Assembly (NCBI RefSeq): GCF_013282575.1
Contig: NZ_JAAAYE010000028.1
Coordinates: 1 to 64,000 of the forward strand
DNA length: 64,000 bases
Direction of reading: 5' to 3'
Source of the DNA: Paraburkholderia sp. NMBU_R16
Lineage (GTDB): Bacteria > Pseudomonadota > Gammaproteobacteria > Burkholderiales > Burkholderiaceae
The notes below the pieces were generated by a model, which did not search any database, was not told the DNA's origin, and saw nothing but the letters and a program-made list of their open reading frames with translations. A program made the translations under genes and the position numbers. Positions 9,186-19,125 of the stretch are shown here, piece by piece; the first letter of the stretch is position 1; each line of letters starts with the position of its first letter.

Positions 9186-10562
9186 ATGCCACATGCTCTG
9201 ATTGTCGAAGACGATCCCAACAGCCTGTCCGGCCTGTCCGCGATCGTCGCAGCAGACGGATTTTCCGTCGACACCGCCGTCTCGCTCGCCGAAGCGCGCG
9301 CCGCGTTGAGCCGCTTCATCCCCGATGTCGTGCTCATCGATCTGAACCTGCCCGACGGCAGCGGTCTCGATCTGCTTTCGCACCTGCCCGCCCAGCCGGA
9401 TGGCGTGCTCCCGGTGATCGTCATGACCGGCAATGCGACGGTCGAAAGCGCGATCGAGGGGCTGCGCCACGGCATTTGGGATTACTTGCTCAAGCCCGTC
9501 AACATCCCGCGCCTGCGCAGCCTGCTCGCGCGCATTCCGCGGCCCTACGAACTCACCGAGGAAGTCCAGGCATTGCGTGCGAAATTGCGCCGGCTCGGCC
9601 GCTTCGGTCCAATGATCGGGCGCAGCAATGCGATTCAGCACGTCTACGATTCGATCGAACGCCTCGCACCCACCGAGAGCGCGGTACTGATTGCCGGCGA
9701 AGCCGGAGCCGGAAAAGAAGTCGCCGCCCGCACGCTGCACGAGATGAGCCGGCGCCGCAAGGGACCGTTCGTGGTCTTCGATTGCCGCGGCTTCGCGCGC
9801 GACACCGATACCGATCGTCCCCTCGACGGCATTCTGCTCGGCCAGGAGCCCGGTATCGGCGCCGAGCGGCGGGAGCCGGGGCTGTTCGAGCAGGCGGCCG
9901 GCGGGACGCTGTTTCTCGACGAGATCGCCGAGCTGCCGCTCGCTCAGCAAGAAACGCTCGTTCGTGCGCTGGATTCGCAGACCTATACCCGTGCCGGCGG
10001 CGCGAATCCGATCAGTCTCGATTGCCGCATCGTCGCGACGATGCGCAAACCGCCTCGCGAAGCGGTCAACGCAGGCGTCTTGCGAGAGGATCTTTGGCTG
10101 CGGCTCGATGCGGCTTCCGTGGCGCTGCCGCCGTTGCGTGAGCGCGACGACGATGCGGTGCTACTGGCGGAAGCCCTCGTCGACGATCTCAACCGCGAAA
10201 TCAATGCAAGCGGGCTCGCCACCGTCAACAAACGCATCGGGCCGAACCTCATGCGCGAATGTCTCAGCTACGACTGGCCAGGGAATGTGCGCGAGCTCCA
10301 CGAGCGTGTGCGGCGCGCCTACAACGTCTCCGACGATATCGTCGATACACTGCGCGCCGACGAGGCCACCACGATCGGCGGCCGGCGTGTGAACGGCGGC
10401 AGCGTTCAGGTGACGGTCGGCACACCGCTTTCGGATGTCGAGGATTTGCTGATTCGCGCGACACTCGATGCGGTTGGCGGCACGCGCCACCGCGCGGCGA
10501 CACTGCTCGGCATCAGCCCCAAGACGCTTTACAACAAGCTGCAGCGCATGAAGATGGCCTGA
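9186..10562 (+). CDS. Sigma-54-type response regulator lacking a canonical GAFTGA loop
   Basis: This 458-residue protein has the NtrC-family layout. A receiver domain covers 1-115, with acidic residues D9/D10, phospho-acceptor D52 (LIDLNLPDG), MTG and the LLKP lysine. An AAA+ domain covers about 145-365, with Walker A GEAGAGKE and Walker B GGTLFLDE. A Fis-type helix-turn-helix is at the end (RAATLLGISPKTLYNKL). Between the Walker motifs, where activators of sigma-54 RNA polymerase carry GAFTGA after GHEK, this protein reads GQEPGIGAERREPG, so the sigma-54 contact loop appears lost. Walker A also departs from the usual GESGTGKE. No histidine kinase is adjacent. The ATG at 9186 is preferred to a TTG at 9174. 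It may be a DNA-binding regulator that does not use sigma-54. Confidence 0.85.
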   Translation: MPHALIVEDDPNSLSGLSAIVAADGFSVDTAVSLAEARAALSRFIPDVVLIDLNLPDGSGLDLLSHLPAQPDGVLPVIVMTGNATVESAIEGLRHGIWDYLLKPVNIPRLRSLLARIPRPYELTEEVQALRAKLRRLGRFGPMIGRSNAIQHVYDSIERLAPTESAVLIAGEAGAGKEVAARTLHEMSRRRKGPFVVFDCRGFARDTDTDRPLDGILLGQEPGIGAERREPGLFEQAAGGTLFLDEIAELPLAQQETLVRALDSQTYTRAGGANPISLDCRIVATMRKPPREAVNAGVLREDLWLRLDAASVALPPLRERDDDAVLLAEALVDDLNREINASGLATVNKRIGPNLMRECLSYDWPGNVRELHERVRRAYNVSDDIVDTLRADEATTIGGRRVNGGSVQVTVGTPLSDVEDLLIRATLDAVGGTRHRAATLLGISPKTLYNKLQRMKMA

Positions 10563-10597
10563 AGCGGGCATCAGGCCGCGGCCCCCAGGATGTCGCG

Positions 10598-11626
10598 TCA
10601 GCCCAGCGTGCTGCGCAGCAGCCTTTGCGCCGCCTGATAGTCGGCGCGCGCGACGAGCTTGCCCCATCGGGGCGGCTTGCCGCGCCCGCGCAATCGGCCG
10701 ATCCTGCGCCCCGATTCCTTCGACGGCGCATACCTGAGCTCATCGAGCACCGTCTCGGCCGCTTGAGGCTGGTTGCAGATGAGCACCATGTCGCAGCCCG
10801 CTGCGAGCGCCGCCGCAGCCGCTTGCGTCAACGTACCGCCCGCGCGCGCGGCCTCCATCGACAGATCGTCGCTGAAAATGGCACCGGTGAAGCCCAGCTT
10901 ACCGCGCAAGATTTCCTCGAGCCAGATGCGCGAGAAGCCGGCCGGCTTGTCATCCACCTGGGTATAAATCACGTGTGCCGGGATGACCGAACCGAGGGCA
11001 ATGTCGAGCCAACCATAGGGCGCCGCGTCGCCACGCAGGATCGTATCGAGCGGACGATCGTCGGTCGGCAACGCCACGTGCGAATCGGCTGTCGCGAAGC
11101 CATGCCCTGGGAAGTGCTTGCCGCAGTTGCTCATGCCCGCCAGCGCGAGCCCATGGCTGAGACTCTTGGCGAGCAACGTCACGACGCGCGGATCGCGGTG
11201 AAACGCGCGGTCGCCGATCACCTGCGAATGACCGTAGTCGAGATCGAGCACAGGCGTGAAGCTGAGGTCCACGCCGCAAGCGCGTAATTCGGACGCCAGG
11301 ATATAGCCTGTCGCGGTTGCGACCTTCGTCGCCAGCAGTACGTCCTTGTCCCAGAGTTCGCCCAACCGGCGCATGGGCGGCAGCACCGTAAAGCCATCGG
11401 TGCGAAAGCGCTGCACGCGCCCGCCTTCATGATCGACCGCGATGATGAGTTCCTCGCGCACGGCGCGGATGGCGTCGGTCAGCGCCGTCAGTTGCGCGCG
11501 GTCCTCGAAGTGGCGGGCAAACAGGATGACGCCACCCGTCATCGGATGCGAGAGACGTCGCACATCGTTTTCGTTGAGTACCGTGCTCTCGACATCGAGC
11601 ATGACAGGCCCGGGAATCCGCTTCAT
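10598..11626 (-). CDS. nagZ: Beta-N-acetylhexosaminidase NagZ
   Basis: NagZ is the cytoplasmic glycoside hydrolase family 3 enzyme that removes N-acetylglucosamine from anhydro-muropeptides during peptidoglycan recycling. The 342-residue protein carries the substrate-binding motif KHFPGHG followed by the flexible catalytic loop TADSHVALP (about residues 170-185), and VDHEGGRVQRF near residue 65. Length equals the E. coli enzyme. It is the last gene of the long minus-strand run, 50 bases after acpS. Through muropeptide levels it can influence AmpR-controlled beta-lactamase induction where that system exists. Confidence 0.95.
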   Translation of the reverse strand: MKRIPGPVMLDVESTVLNENDVRRLSHPMTGGVILFARHFEDRAQLTALTDAIRAVREELIIAVDHEGGRVQRFRTDGFTVLPPMRRLGELWDKDVLLATKVATATGYILASELRACGVDLSFTPVLDLDYGHSQVIGDRAFHRDPRVVTLLAKSLSHGLALAGMSNCGKHFPGHGFATADSHVALPTDDRPLDTILRGDAAPYGWLDIALGSVIPAHVIYTQVDDKPAGFSRIWLEEILRGKLGFTGAIFSDDLSMEAARAGGTLTQAAAAALAAGCDMVLICNQPQAAETVLDELRYAPSKESGRRIGRLRGRGKPPRWGKLVARADYQAAQRLLRSTLG

Positions 11627-11676
11627 CGATTGAGATCCGTTGCGAAAAAATAAGGAGATGAAACCGTGCGGTGCGT

Positions 11677-12084
11677 TCAGTCCGCCGTGCCACCCGTTTC
11701 CGCGACGACGAAGGAGACGGCATAGTCACGTTCATCGCTGAGGGTCACGCTCGCGCTGATACCGCGCTCGGCGAGCCACGCGGCAAGCTCTCCCGACGCG
11801 ACGACGAACGGCTTGCCGCTCGCCTCGTTCAGTGTTTGCAACGCGCGCCAGGTCATCGGCCAGTGCATGCCGAGCCCGATCGCCTTGGAAAAAGCCTCTT
11901 TCGCCGAAAAACGCGTCGCCAGATAGGCCAGCCCTCGCGCTTCCGAGCGCGTGCGCCTGGCATGATAGACACGCAATTCGTCCGGGCCCAATACTTTTTC
12001 CGCGAAGCGCCCATTCGTGCGCGTCATCACCGCCGCGACGCGGCTTACCTGGATGAGATCCGTGCCGATGCCGTAGATCGCCAT
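11677..12084 (-). CDS. acpS: Holo-[acyl-carrier-protein] synthase
   Basis: AcpS moves 4'-phosphopantetheine from coenzyme A to the serine of acyl carrier protein. The 135-residue product has the two family signatures: [11 protein letters not shown] at the N terminus, carrying the magnesium-binding aspartate, and [13 protein letters not shown] near residue 55, with the catalytic Glu-Lys. The ATG at 12084 places GIGTDL at its usual distance from the start; an upstream in-frame start adds only a basic unconserved leader. It lies 36 bases after pdxJ. Its substrate AcpP is encoded 13 kb away in the same transcriptional direction. Confidence 0.95.
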   Translation of the reverse strand: MAIYGIGTDLIQVSRVAAVMTRTNGRFAEKVLGPDELRVYHARRTRSEARGLAYLATRFSAKEAFSKAIGLGMHWPMTWRALQTLNEASGKPFVVASGELAAWLAERGISASVTLSDERDYAVSFVVAETGGTAD

Positions 12085-12120
12085 GCGTTTTTTGTCCTTG
12101 CAGCTTGCCCCGAAGGCCAA

Positions 12121-12885
12121 TCAGTGGGTGGCCGCGAGCCGCGCGGCTACCATGATGGCTTTCATCTCGCGCACAGCGTTTTCCCAGCCCGTGAACACGG
12201 CGCGCGCGACAATCGCATGCCCGATGTTGAGCTCGACGATGCCCTCGATTGCCGCGATCTGCTGAACGTTCGTGTAGTGCAGTCCGTGGCCGGCGTTGAC
12301 CTTCAAACCGAGCGACGCGCCAAGCGCAACGCCGCGCACGATCCGCTCGTATTCCGCGCGTTGCTCGCGCTCGTCATGCGCATCGGCGTAGCGTCCCGTG
12401 TGCAGCTCGATGACGGGCGCGCCGGCATCGTGAGCGGCGCGAATCTGCGCTTCCTCGGCGTCGATGAAAAGCGATACGCGCGCACCCGCATCGGCCAGTT
12501 GACGGCAGGCCGAACGCACGGCTTGGAGATGGCCGGCCACATCGAGCCCGCCCTCGGTCGTGAGTTCGGCACGCTTTTCCGGCACGAGACAGACATCGTG
12601 CGGACGGACGTCGCACGCGATGTCGAGCATCTCTTGTGTCACGGCGCACTCGAGGTTCATCCGCGTAGTGAGCTGCGAACGCAGCGCATGGACATCGGCG
12701 TCGCGGATGTGGCGGCGATCCTCGCGCAGATGCAGCGTGATCGCGTCGGCACCGGCATGCTCGGCCAGCAGCGCGGCCTCGATCGGATCGGGATAGGACG
12801 TGCCGCGCACGTTGCGCAGCGTGGCAACGTGATCGATGTTGACACCGAGATCGATCACGTGGGGCGACGTAAGAAAAAAGCTCAT
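12121..12885 (-). CDS. pdxJ: Pyridoxine 5'-phosphate synthase
   Basis: PdxJ condenses 1-deoxy-xylulose-5-phosphate with 3-amino-2-oxopropyl phosphate to give pyridoxine 5'-phosphate, the last ring-forming step of vitamin B6 synthesis. The 254-residue TIM-barrel protein shows the N-terminal [27 protein letters not shown] near residue 60 and the C-terminal [12 protein letters not shown] and [12 protein letters not shown] phosphate-binding stretches. Its ATG overlaps the recO TGA by four bases (ATGA), implying translational coupling. Many earlier in-frame codons exist but lie inside recO. Confidence 0.96.
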   Translation of the reverse strand: MSFFLTSPHVIDLGVNIDHVATLRNVRGTSYPDPIEAALLAEHAGADAITLHLREDRRHIRDADVHALRSQLTTRMNLECAVTQEMLDIACDVRPHDVCLVPEKRAELTTEGGLDVAGHLQAVRSACRQLADAGARVSLFIDAEEAQIRAAHDAGAPVIELHTGRYADAHDEREQRAEYERIVRGVALGASLGLKVNAGHGLHYTNVQQIAAIEGIVELNIGHAIVARAVFTGWENAVREMKAIMVAARLAATH

Positions 12886-13787
12886 AGATTCTGGAGGTCG
12901 ATCAGGATCTGGCGCGTCGCAAGCGGTGCGCCGCCAAGATAGGTGTTGAGCAAAAAGCGCATGAGCGTCTTGCTTTGCGCGACAGTCTGCACGCGATGGT
13001 AATCGTCGTTCTCCATATCGAGCAACGTCTGTCCGGCGACGACGGGCCAATGGGCGGGCATATCGGGGGACGCTTCGCACACGCCGCGTTCGGGATCGAA
13101 GACATAGCGGCCCCCGGCGTCGACCGCACGGCGCGCGGCCGTGCGATCGAGGGCCATCGCATAGCCGGTTTCGCGCAGCAGGACCCGCTCGAACGAACGG
13201 AGCACCTGCACCGCCGGCTCATCGTGCGCAAGCCGGGTGAGCGTGACCACGTAGTGATGGAAAAGCTGTGGATGCGGGTCTTCGCGCGCGCAGAACTTGA
13301 CGAGCAATTCGTTGACGTAAAAGCCGCACAACAGTGCGTCGCCGGAAAGCGGCAGCATGCCGCCCACCCATTCGGCGCCCGTCAGCGTGCGCATTTCCGA
13401 TTTGCCCGACCACGACATGGAAAGCGGCTGGAACGTCTGAAGCACGCCGCGCAATGCCGAATGCGGACGCTTCGCGCCCTTTGCGACGAGCGCGAGCCGA
13501 CCGTGATCACGCGAAAACACATCGATGACGAGACTCGTTTCGCGATAGGGATAGCTGTGCAGGACGAAAGCCGGCTGCTCCGCGATGCGGTATTCAGACG
13601 CACGCGCCGATGTACGGGTGTTGGCGCGGGCCTCCCCATGCGCCTGGCTACCCTGGCGCCGGGCGCGCCGGCGCGGCGGGGCGTTGGTCGATGCGCTGCC
13701 GCCCTCGGGTTCACCGTGGCCAGACTGTCCGTCCGCGTCACCCGGCCCGGGGGCCGATTCGCTCACGCACGTGTCATTCGTACCCAT
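12882..13787 (-). CDS. recO: DNA repair protein RecO
   Basis: RecO helps RecR load RecA onto SSB-coated DNA in the RecFOR gap-repair pathway. The 301-residue product has the OB-fold entry ([24 protein letters not shown]) starting near residue 70 and the helical C-terminal domain with a conserved [11 protein letters not shown]. Ahead of the OB fold there is a Gly/Ser/Ala/Arg-rich extension of about 65 residues that is absent from E. coli RecO (242 residues) and looks disordered. The start overlaps the end of era by 14 bases; ATG at 13787 is used, with a GTG two codons upstream as alternative. The 3' end overlaps pdxJ. Confidence 0.93.
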   Translation of the reverse strand: MGTNDTCVSESAPGPGDADGQSGHGEPEGGSASTNAPPRRRARRQGSQAHGEARANTRTSARASEYRIAEQPAFVLHSYPYRETSLVIDVFSRDHGRLALVAKGAKRPHSALRGVLQTFQPLSMSWSGKSEMRTLTGAEWVGGMLPLSGDALLCGFYVNELLVKFCAREDPHPQLFHHYVVTLTRLAHDEPAVQVLRSFERVLLRETGYAMALDRTAARRAVDAGGRYVFDPERGVCEASPDMPAHWPVVAGQTLLDMENDDYHRVQTVAQSKTLMRFLLNTYLGGAPLATRQILIDLQNL

Positions 13788-14673
13788 AGGCACGCAGCCC
13801 GGCTTCGTTATCGGCCCAGCCGCTCTTCACCTTGATGAAAGTCTCGAGGTAGACGGGCCCGTCGAACAGTTTTTCCATGTCCAGGCGCGCTTCGGTGCTG
13901 ATCTGCTTGAGCTTCGCGCCCTTCTGACCGATGATCATCGCCTTGTGCGAATCGCGGTCGACGAGAATCGTCGCGAACACGCGACGCAGACGGCCCTCGG
14001 TCTCGAATTTGTCGATGAGCACCGTGCTCGTATAAGGCAGTTCGTCCCCTGTCCAGCGAAACACCTTTTCGCGCAAAATCTCCGCGGCCAGGAAGCGCTC
14101 GCTGCGATCGGTCAGATCGTCCTCGCCATAGATCGGCTCGCCTTCGGGCAGATACGGCTTGATCGTCGCGAGCAACCGTGTGATGTCGTCAGGGTGCTTG
14201 GCCGAGAGCGGAACAATCTCCTTGAAATCGCGCAATGCGCCCATTTTCTGCAAAAACGGGAACAGCGTTTTCTTGTCGCTCACACGGTCCAGCTTGTTGG
14301 CGATCAGCAGCGTCGGGACCGACGGCGGAATCAAATCGAGTACCCGCTGGTCGTCGGGACCGAAGCGCCCGGCCTCGATGACGAAGAGGATCGCATCGAC
14401 CGAGGTGAGCGTCGATGTCACGGCACGGTTCAGCGAACGGTTCAGCGCACCGCTGTGCTGCGTCTGGAACCCCGGCGTATCGACGAAGACGTACTGCGCA
14501 TCGTCGAACGTATGGATACCCGTGATGCGATGGCGCGTCGTTTGCGCCTTGCGCGACGTGATACTGATCTTCTGACCGACGAGTGCATTCATCAGCGTCG
14601 ACTTGCCGACGTTCGGACGGCCGACGATCGCGATCATGCCGCAGCGAAAACCGGTGGAGAGGGGGTCGTTCAT
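13774..14673 (-). CDS. era: GTPase Era
   Basis: Era is an essential GTPase that binds the 3' end of 16S rRNA through a KH domain and supports 30S maturation. The 299-residue protein has G1 GRPNVGKS, G3 DTPGF and G4 NKLD in the first 140 residues, and the KH signature [12 protein letters not shown] near residue 245. Size matches E. coli Era (301). It lies 64 bases after rnc and overlaps the recO start by 14 bases, the usual rnc-era-recO unit. Confidence 0.97.
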   Translation of the reverse strand: MNDPLSTGFRCGMIAIVGRPNVGKSTLMNALVGQKISITSRKAQTTRHRITGIHTFDDAQYVFVDTPGFQTQHSGALNRSLNRAVTSTLTSVDAILFVIEAGRFGPDDQRVLDLIPPSVPTLLIANKLDRVSDKKTLFPFLQKMGALRDFKEIVPLSAKHPDDITRLLATIKPYLPEGEPIYGEDDLTDRSERFLAAEILREKVFRWTGDELPYTSTVLIDKFETEGRLRRVFATILVDRDSHKAMIIGQKGAKLKQISTEARLDMEKLFDGPVYLETFIKVKSGWADNEAGLRAYGYE

Positions 14674-14737
14674 GTGGCTGGCTGCCGGTTCGGATAGGGG
14701 CGCGTCGTTCGCTCAGGCGACGAACGCACGCTTTCAC

Positions 14738-15814
14738 TCATGGATGATCGGGTTCGGCCGCGTGCGGGCGGGCGCCGCCGGCGATGTCGGAGACGAGCTC
14801 CGTATCGCCACCGGCAGCCGCATCCGACGGGACGTTCGGCGCGTCTGCCTTGGCCGCCGTCTCCGTCGCTTTGACCGGGGCTTCGCCTTGCCCGCGCGAA
14901 GCGGGCTTGTGCTCGACGTGGGCCGCGCGAATCATCGCCGGCGGCACGGCTGGCGCACGCTCGGCCGATTCGGCATCCGCCGTAGCCGCCTTGGCTTCGC
15001 CGCGCGCCGCTTTCTCCTTTCGTTCGGGCGCTCGCAGATCGAGCGCGGCCTGCACGCCCTTCACGCCCGGCACCACCTCGGGCTCACCCTGCTTGGCCGT
15101 ACGCGCGCCGCGCGAGCGCTTCGTCTTGACGCCCATGGCCGGCATCAGAGCCAGCACTTCGTCGAGCGCCTTTTTTGCCGCTGCCTGCTCGGCCGCACGC
15201 CGGCTCGCACCGGACCCTGAAACCTTCACCTCGAGCTTCGGCACCGTGCATTCGACTTCGAACTGCTGATTGTGGGCGGCACCGTGGGTAGCCACGACGG
15301 TGTAGGTGGGCAGCGCAATCTTGTGGCCTTGCAGGTACTCCTGCAGCAGCGTCTTCGAATCCTTGCCGAGCGTGCGCGGGTCGATGTGGTCGAGAATCGG
15401 CACGTACAGACGCTTGATGACCGTCTGGGCAGCCTCGAACCCGCCGTCCAGGAAGATGGCACCGAGAATTGCCTCGAACGCGTCCGCAAGGATGGAAGGC
15501 CGCCTGAAACCGCCGCTTCTCAGTTCCCCTTCGCCGAGCCGGAGGCTGTCCGCGATATTCAGGGCCTGAGCAATCTCGTACAGCGACTGCTGTTTGACGA
15601 GGTTGGCACGCACGCGGGAAAGATCGCCTTCGTCCAATTTGCCGAATCGCTGAAACAATAGTGCGGCTACCGCGCAATTTAGAACGGAATCGCCCAAAAA
15701 TTCGAGCCGTTCGTTGTGCGAGGCACTGTGACTGCGATGAGTTAACGCCTGGCGCAATAATTCCGCATTGCGAAATTCGTAGCGCAACCGGCTTTCCAGC
15801 GGAGATAGCGGCAT
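14738..15814 (-). CDS. rnc: Ribonuclease III with long C-terminal extension
   Basis: RNase III cuts double-stranded RNA in rRNA precursors and regulatory duplexes. The catalytic domain (1-150) has the signature [13 protein letters not shown] and the metal-binding [13 protein letters not shown]; a double-stranded-RNA-binding domain follows at about 155-225 (LLQEYLQGH to [15 protein letters not shown]). After it comes an Ala/Glu/Lys/Pro-rich tail of about 130 residues without predicted fold, so the protein is 358 residues against 226 in E. coli. Such tails are usual in Burkholderia. lepB lies 168 bases upstream on the same strand. Confidence 0.96.
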   Translation of the reverse strand: MPLSPLESRLRYEFRNAELLRQALTHRSHSASHNERLEFLGDSVLNCAVAALLFQRFGKLDEGDLSRVRANLVKQQSLYEIAQALNIADSLRLGEGELRSGGFRRPSILADAFEAILGAIFLDGGFEAAQTVIKRLYVPILDHIDPRTLGKDSKTLLQEYLQGHKIALPTYTVVATHGAAHNQQFEVECTVPKLEVKVSGSGASRRAAEQAAAKKALDEVLALMPAMGVKTKRSRGARTAKQGEPEVVPGVKGVQAALDLRAPERKEKAARGEAKAATADAESAERAPAVPPAMIRAAHVEHKPASRGQGEAPVKATETAAKADAPNVPSDAAAGGDTELVSDIAGGARPHAAEPDHP

Positions 15815-15982
15815 GTGCAGAGTATAACGCGCACGTCAGCCCGGTCGATTGGGCGTGGCCGGTGCGCGAAAAGCGTAACGCGAGTGGCGTCGAAAACGGT
15901 CCGACGCCACGATTCAATACGAAGCGCGACTTCGAGCGAGAGTGAGAGCGAAACGGCGAGGCCGGCGATGACCGGCCTCGTA

Positions 15983-16876
15983 TCATTCGAACGAGCCGAT
16001 GCGTTTCAGATTGCCGAAGTTCATCCAGATGAAGAACGCACGGCCCACGATGTTGGCATCGGGCACGAAACCCCAATAGCGGCTGTCGGCGCTGTTATCG
16101 CGGTTGTCGCCCATCATGAAGTAATGTCCGGGCGGCACCTTGCAGATGACGCCGCGGCTGTTGTAGGTGCAGTTGTCGCGATACGGGAAGTCCTCGGCGC
16201 CGATGACGAAAGGCGGCACCGCCGGATTGTTCAGAATCGCGTTCTTGCGCGAGCCGAACGACTCTTCGAACTGCTTGGCGTAACCGATGCGCTCTTCATC
16301 GAAGAAATCGGGCAGCGGGGTCTCGGACACCGGCCGGCCGTTGATCGTGAGTTTCTTGTCCTCGTAGGCGACGACGTCGCCGGGCAGACCGATCACGCGC
16401 TTGATGTAGTCGACCGACTCATCCTTCGGATAGCGGAACACGACGACATCGCCGCGTGCGAGCGGCCGCCCCGCAGTGATCTTCGTATTGACGATCGGAA
16501 GCCGCAGACCGTAATCGTATTTGTTGACGAGGATGAAATCGCCGACGAGCAGCGTCGGCACCATCGAACCCGATGGAATCTTGAACGGCTCGACGACGAA
16601 CGAGCGCACGAGGAACACGACGAGAATCACCGGGAAAAAGCTTGCCGTGTATTCGAGCCACCAGGGCTGCCGCAGTTTTTCCTCGCGCAGCCGCGCACGG
16701 GTTTGCGGAGCGTTTTCATCGGCGAAGCGCTCGCCGACGCGGGCTTGCTGGCGATCGAACTCGGCTACCGCGGCATCGGCCGCGCGCCGCCGCTGCGGCA
16801 GAAAGATCAGTTTGTCGGCAACCCAGGCCACGCCAGTCAAAATGACCAGCACAAAAAGAATCAGTGCAAAATTCAT
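15983..16876 (-). CDS. lepB: Signal peptidase I
   Basis: LepB removes signal peptides from exported proteins at the periplasmic face of the inner membrane. Two N-terminal membrane spans are visible (residues 4-24 and 79-96). The catalytic serine is S104 in PSGSMVPTL and the general base is K159 in YIKRVIGLPGD, separated by 55 residues as in E. coli. Box E (GHYFMMGDNRDNSADSR) lies near residue 250. It starts 18 bases after lepA, forming the classic lepA-lepB pair. Confidence 0.97.
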   Translation of the reverse strand: MNFALILFVLVILTGVAWVADKLIFLPQRRRAADAAVAEFDRQQARVGERFADENAPQTRARLREEKLRQPWWLEYTASFFPVILVVFLVRSFVVEPFKIPSGSMVPTLLVGDFILVNKYDYGLRLPIVNTKITAGRPLARGDVVVFRYPKDESVDYIKRVIGLPGDVVAYEDKKLTINGRPVSETPLPDFFDEERIGYAKQFEESFGSRKNAILNNPAVPPFVIGAEDFPYRDNCTYNSRGVICKVPPGHYFMMGDNRDNSADSRYWGFVPDANIVGRAFFIWMNFGNLKRIGSFE

Positions 16877-16894
16877 GAAAGTCGGGATCCTTTG

Positions 16895-18688
16895 TTATTT
16901 GTCTTCCACGCGCAAGATTGCGAGAAAAGCCTCCTGCGGGATCTCGACCGACCCGACCTGCTTCATTCGCTTCTTGCCTTCTTTTTGCTTTTCGAGGAGC
17001 TTCTTTTTGCGCGTGATGTCGCCGCCGTAACACTTTGCGAGCACGTTCTTGCGCAATGCCTTGATATTTTCGCGCGCAACGATATGCGCACCGATGGCCG
17101 CTTGAATGGCCACATCGTACATTTGACGCGGAATGATCTCGCGCATCTTGGCCGCCACTTCGCGGCCGCGGTACTGCGACTGCGAGCGGTGCACGATCAC
17201 CGAAAGCGCATCGACCTTGTCGCCGTTGATCAGCATGTCGACCTTGACGACATCGGACGCGCGATACTCCTTGAACTCGTAATCCATCGACGCGTAGCCG
17301 CGCGAAACCGATTTCAGGCGATCGAAGAAGTCGAGCACGATCTCGGCCATCGGAATTTCGTAGGTGAGCTGCACCTGCCGGCCGTGATACTGCATGTTGA
17401 TCTGCGAGCCGCGCTTTTGCGTGCACAACGTGATGACCGAGCCGACATAGTCCTGCGGCATATAGAGGTTCACCGTGACGATGGGCTCGCGAATCTCTTC
17501 GACTTTCGACGGGTCGGGCATCTTCGCGGGATTTTCGACCATGATCGTCGTGCCGTCGCGCTGCACGACTTCATAGACGACCGTCGGGGCGGTCGTGATG
17601 AGATCCATGTCGAACTCGCGCTCGAGCCGCTCCTGCACGATCTCCATATGCAGCAGGCCGAGAAAGCCGCAGCGAAAACCGAATCCGAGCGCTTGCGAAA
17701 CCTCGGGCTCGTATTGCAACGAGGCGTCGTTGAGCTTGAGCTTTTCGAGCGATTCGCGCAGCGCGTCGTACTGGTTCGCTTCGACGGGGTAAAGCCCGGC
17801 GAAGACCTGTGGCTTCACTTCCTTGAACCCAGGCAGCGGCGCAGCTGCCGGCTTCGCCGCGAGCGTGACCGTATCGCCGACCTTCGCGGCCGTCAGCTCC
17901 TTGATCCCCGCGATGATGAAACCGACCTGCCCGGCCGAAAGCGATTCGAGGTTCTTCGACTTGGGCGTGAACACACCGATGTGTTCAACCGGAAATTGCG
18001 CGTCGGTCGCCATCAGCTTGATCTTGTCCTTCGGGCGCAACGTACCGTTGACGATACGCACGAGCATGACTACGCCGACATAGTTGTCGAACCATGAATC
18101 GATGATGAGGGCTTGCAAAGGCGCGGACGGGTCGCCCTTCGGGGCCGGCACTTTGGCGATGAGGGCCTCGAGCACGTCTTCGACACCGAGCCCCGTCTTG
18201 GCACTGCAACGCACCGCATCGGTCGCATCGATGCCGATCACGTCCTCGATTTCGGCAATCGCGTTCTCGGGATTGGCCGCAGGCAAGTCGATCTTGTTGA
18301 GCACGGGCACGACTTCGACGCCGAGTTCGATCGCGGTGTAGCAATTCGCGACGGTCTGGGCCTCGACGCCCTGACTTGCGTCGACGACGAGCAGTGCGCC
18401 CTCGCAAGCGGAGAGCGAGCGGCTCACCTCGTAGGAAAAGTCGACGTGGCCCGGCGTGTCGATCAGATTCAGGTTATAGACCTTGCCGTCGCGCGCGCGA
18501 TAGCTGAGCGCCGCGGTCTGAGCCTTGATGGTGATGCCGCGCTCGCGTTCGAGGTCCATCGAATCGAGCACCTGCGATTCCATTTCACGGTCGGACAGGC
18601 CGCCGCAGATTTGGATGATGCGATCGGCGAGCGTCGACTTGCCATGGTCGATGTGCGCAATGATCGAGAAATTACGAATATGATCCAT
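16895..18688 (-). CDS. lepA: Elongation factor 4 (LepA)
   Basis: LepA is a ribosome-associated GTPase implicated in 30S biogenesis and translation under stress. The 597-residue protein starts with [18 protein letters not shown] (G1), has DTPGHVDF (G3) and NKIDLP (G4), and ends with the LepA-specific domain ([19 protein letters not shown]). Length is canonical. A terminator-like hairpin with a T-run ends 16 bases upstream of the start codon, leaving no room for a separate promoter between hairpin and gene; a TAAAAT element lies just upstream of the hairpin. Confidence 0.97.
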   Translation of the reverse strand: MDHIRNFSIIAHIDHGKSTLADRIIQICGGLSDREMESQVLDSMDLERERGITIKAQTAALSYRARDGKVYNLNLIDTPGHVDFSYEVSRSLSACEGALLVVDASQGVEAQTVANCYTAIELGVEVVPVLNKIDLPAANPENAIAEIEDVIGIDATDAVRCSAKTGLGVEDVLEALIAKVPAPKGDPSAPLQALIIDSWFDNYVGVVMLVRIVNGTLRPKDKIKLMATDAQFPVEHIGVFTPKSKNLESLSAGQVGFIIAGIKELTAAKVGDTVTLAAKPAAAPLPGFKEVKPQVFAGLYPVEANQYDALRESLEKLKLNDASLQYEPEVSQALGFGFRCGFLGLLHMEIVQERLEREFDMDLITTAPTVVYEVVQRDGTTIMVENPAKMPDPSKVEEIREPIVTVNLYMPQDYVGSVITLCTQKRGSQINMQYHGRQVQLTYEIPMAEIVLDFFDRLKSVSRGYASMDYEFKEYRASDVVKVDMLINGDKVDALSVIVHRSQSQYRGREVAAKMREIIPRQMYDVAIQAAIGAHIVARENIKALRKNVLAKCYGGDITRKKKLLEKQKEGKKRMKQVGSVEIPQEAFLAILRVEDK

Positions 18689-18704
18689 TCAGTGCCGATC
18701 AAGC

Positions 18705-18740
18705 AAAAAAGGCGCGCTCGGACAACCGCGGAGCACGCCT
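18705..18740 (-). terminator. Intrinsic terminator or attenuator in the lepA leader
   Basis: Read on the minus strand, AGGCGTGCTC pairs with GAGCGCGCCT (one G-T wobble, 11-base loop) and is followed by six T residues. It ends the rpoE-mucD-glutaredoxin transcript or, given that lepA starts only 16 bases further on, acts as a leaky attenuator in the lepA leader. Confidence 0.8.
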
Positions 18741-18764
18741 CGTAAGTACGTGAAAAACCGGGCT

Positions 18765-18770
18765 ATTTTA
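18765..18770 (-). promoter_or_regulatory. Possible -10 element upstream of the lepA hairpin
   Basis: TAAAAT on the minus strand lies about 25 bases before the terminator-like hairpin and 77 bases before the lepA start. I see no good -35 hexamer at 17 bases, so this is a candidate only. If used, the transcript would begin before the hairpin and have to read through it. Confidence 0.35.
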
Positions 18771-18855
18771 GCTGAAATGGCCGTCCGACGGGGGATTTCG
18801 GCGACGAGCATGGCACAAACACTGCTGGGCGCGCGTGCCGTGCCCGCGCCGATGC

Positions 18856-19125
18856 TCATTGTGGAGTACGCGTTGCGGCGAGCGCCGTGCGCACGCGTGC
18901 CGCATCGAGCCGGTGATGGCAAAGCTCGACACCCTCATGCACGAGCACCGGTACCAGTACGTCATAGCGCGCTTCGAGTTCGGGATCGCAGTCGACATCG
19001 ATCACGTCGACCTGCGCGCCGAACTCGGCAGCAAGCGGTGCAAGGGCGGCGAGCATGTCATCGCAGAGATGACACCAGGCCCGTCCGTACAGCGTCAGCC
19101 GCACGCCGCCCGGGCCGCCCGTCAC
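18856..19125 (-). CDS. Glutaredoxin-like thiol protein
   Basis: This 89-residue protein has a thioredoxin fold in miniature: beta strand LTLYGRAWCHLCDDM with a C18-x-x-C21 redox pair, helix, strand VDVIDVDCDPELEARYDVLVPVLV including the cis-proline region, and a final helix. It belongs to the DUF836/glutaredoxin 2-like family. Its ATG overlaps the mucD stop by four bases (ATGA), so it is translationally coupled to the periplasmic protease gene and closes the rpoE stress unit. No signal peptide is present, so it should act in the cytoplasm. The substrate is unknown. Confidence 0.85.
   Translation of the reverse strand: MTGGPGGVRLTLYGRAWCHLCDDMLAALAPLAAEFGAQVDVIDVDCDPELEARYDVLVPVLVHEGVELCHHRLDAARVRTALAATRTPQ

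Noticed and set aside
15815-18097. A 760-codon plus-strand frame opposite lepB and lepA
   Set aside because: It spans two well-conserved genes and an intergenic gap and has no recognisable domain, so it is a shadow.
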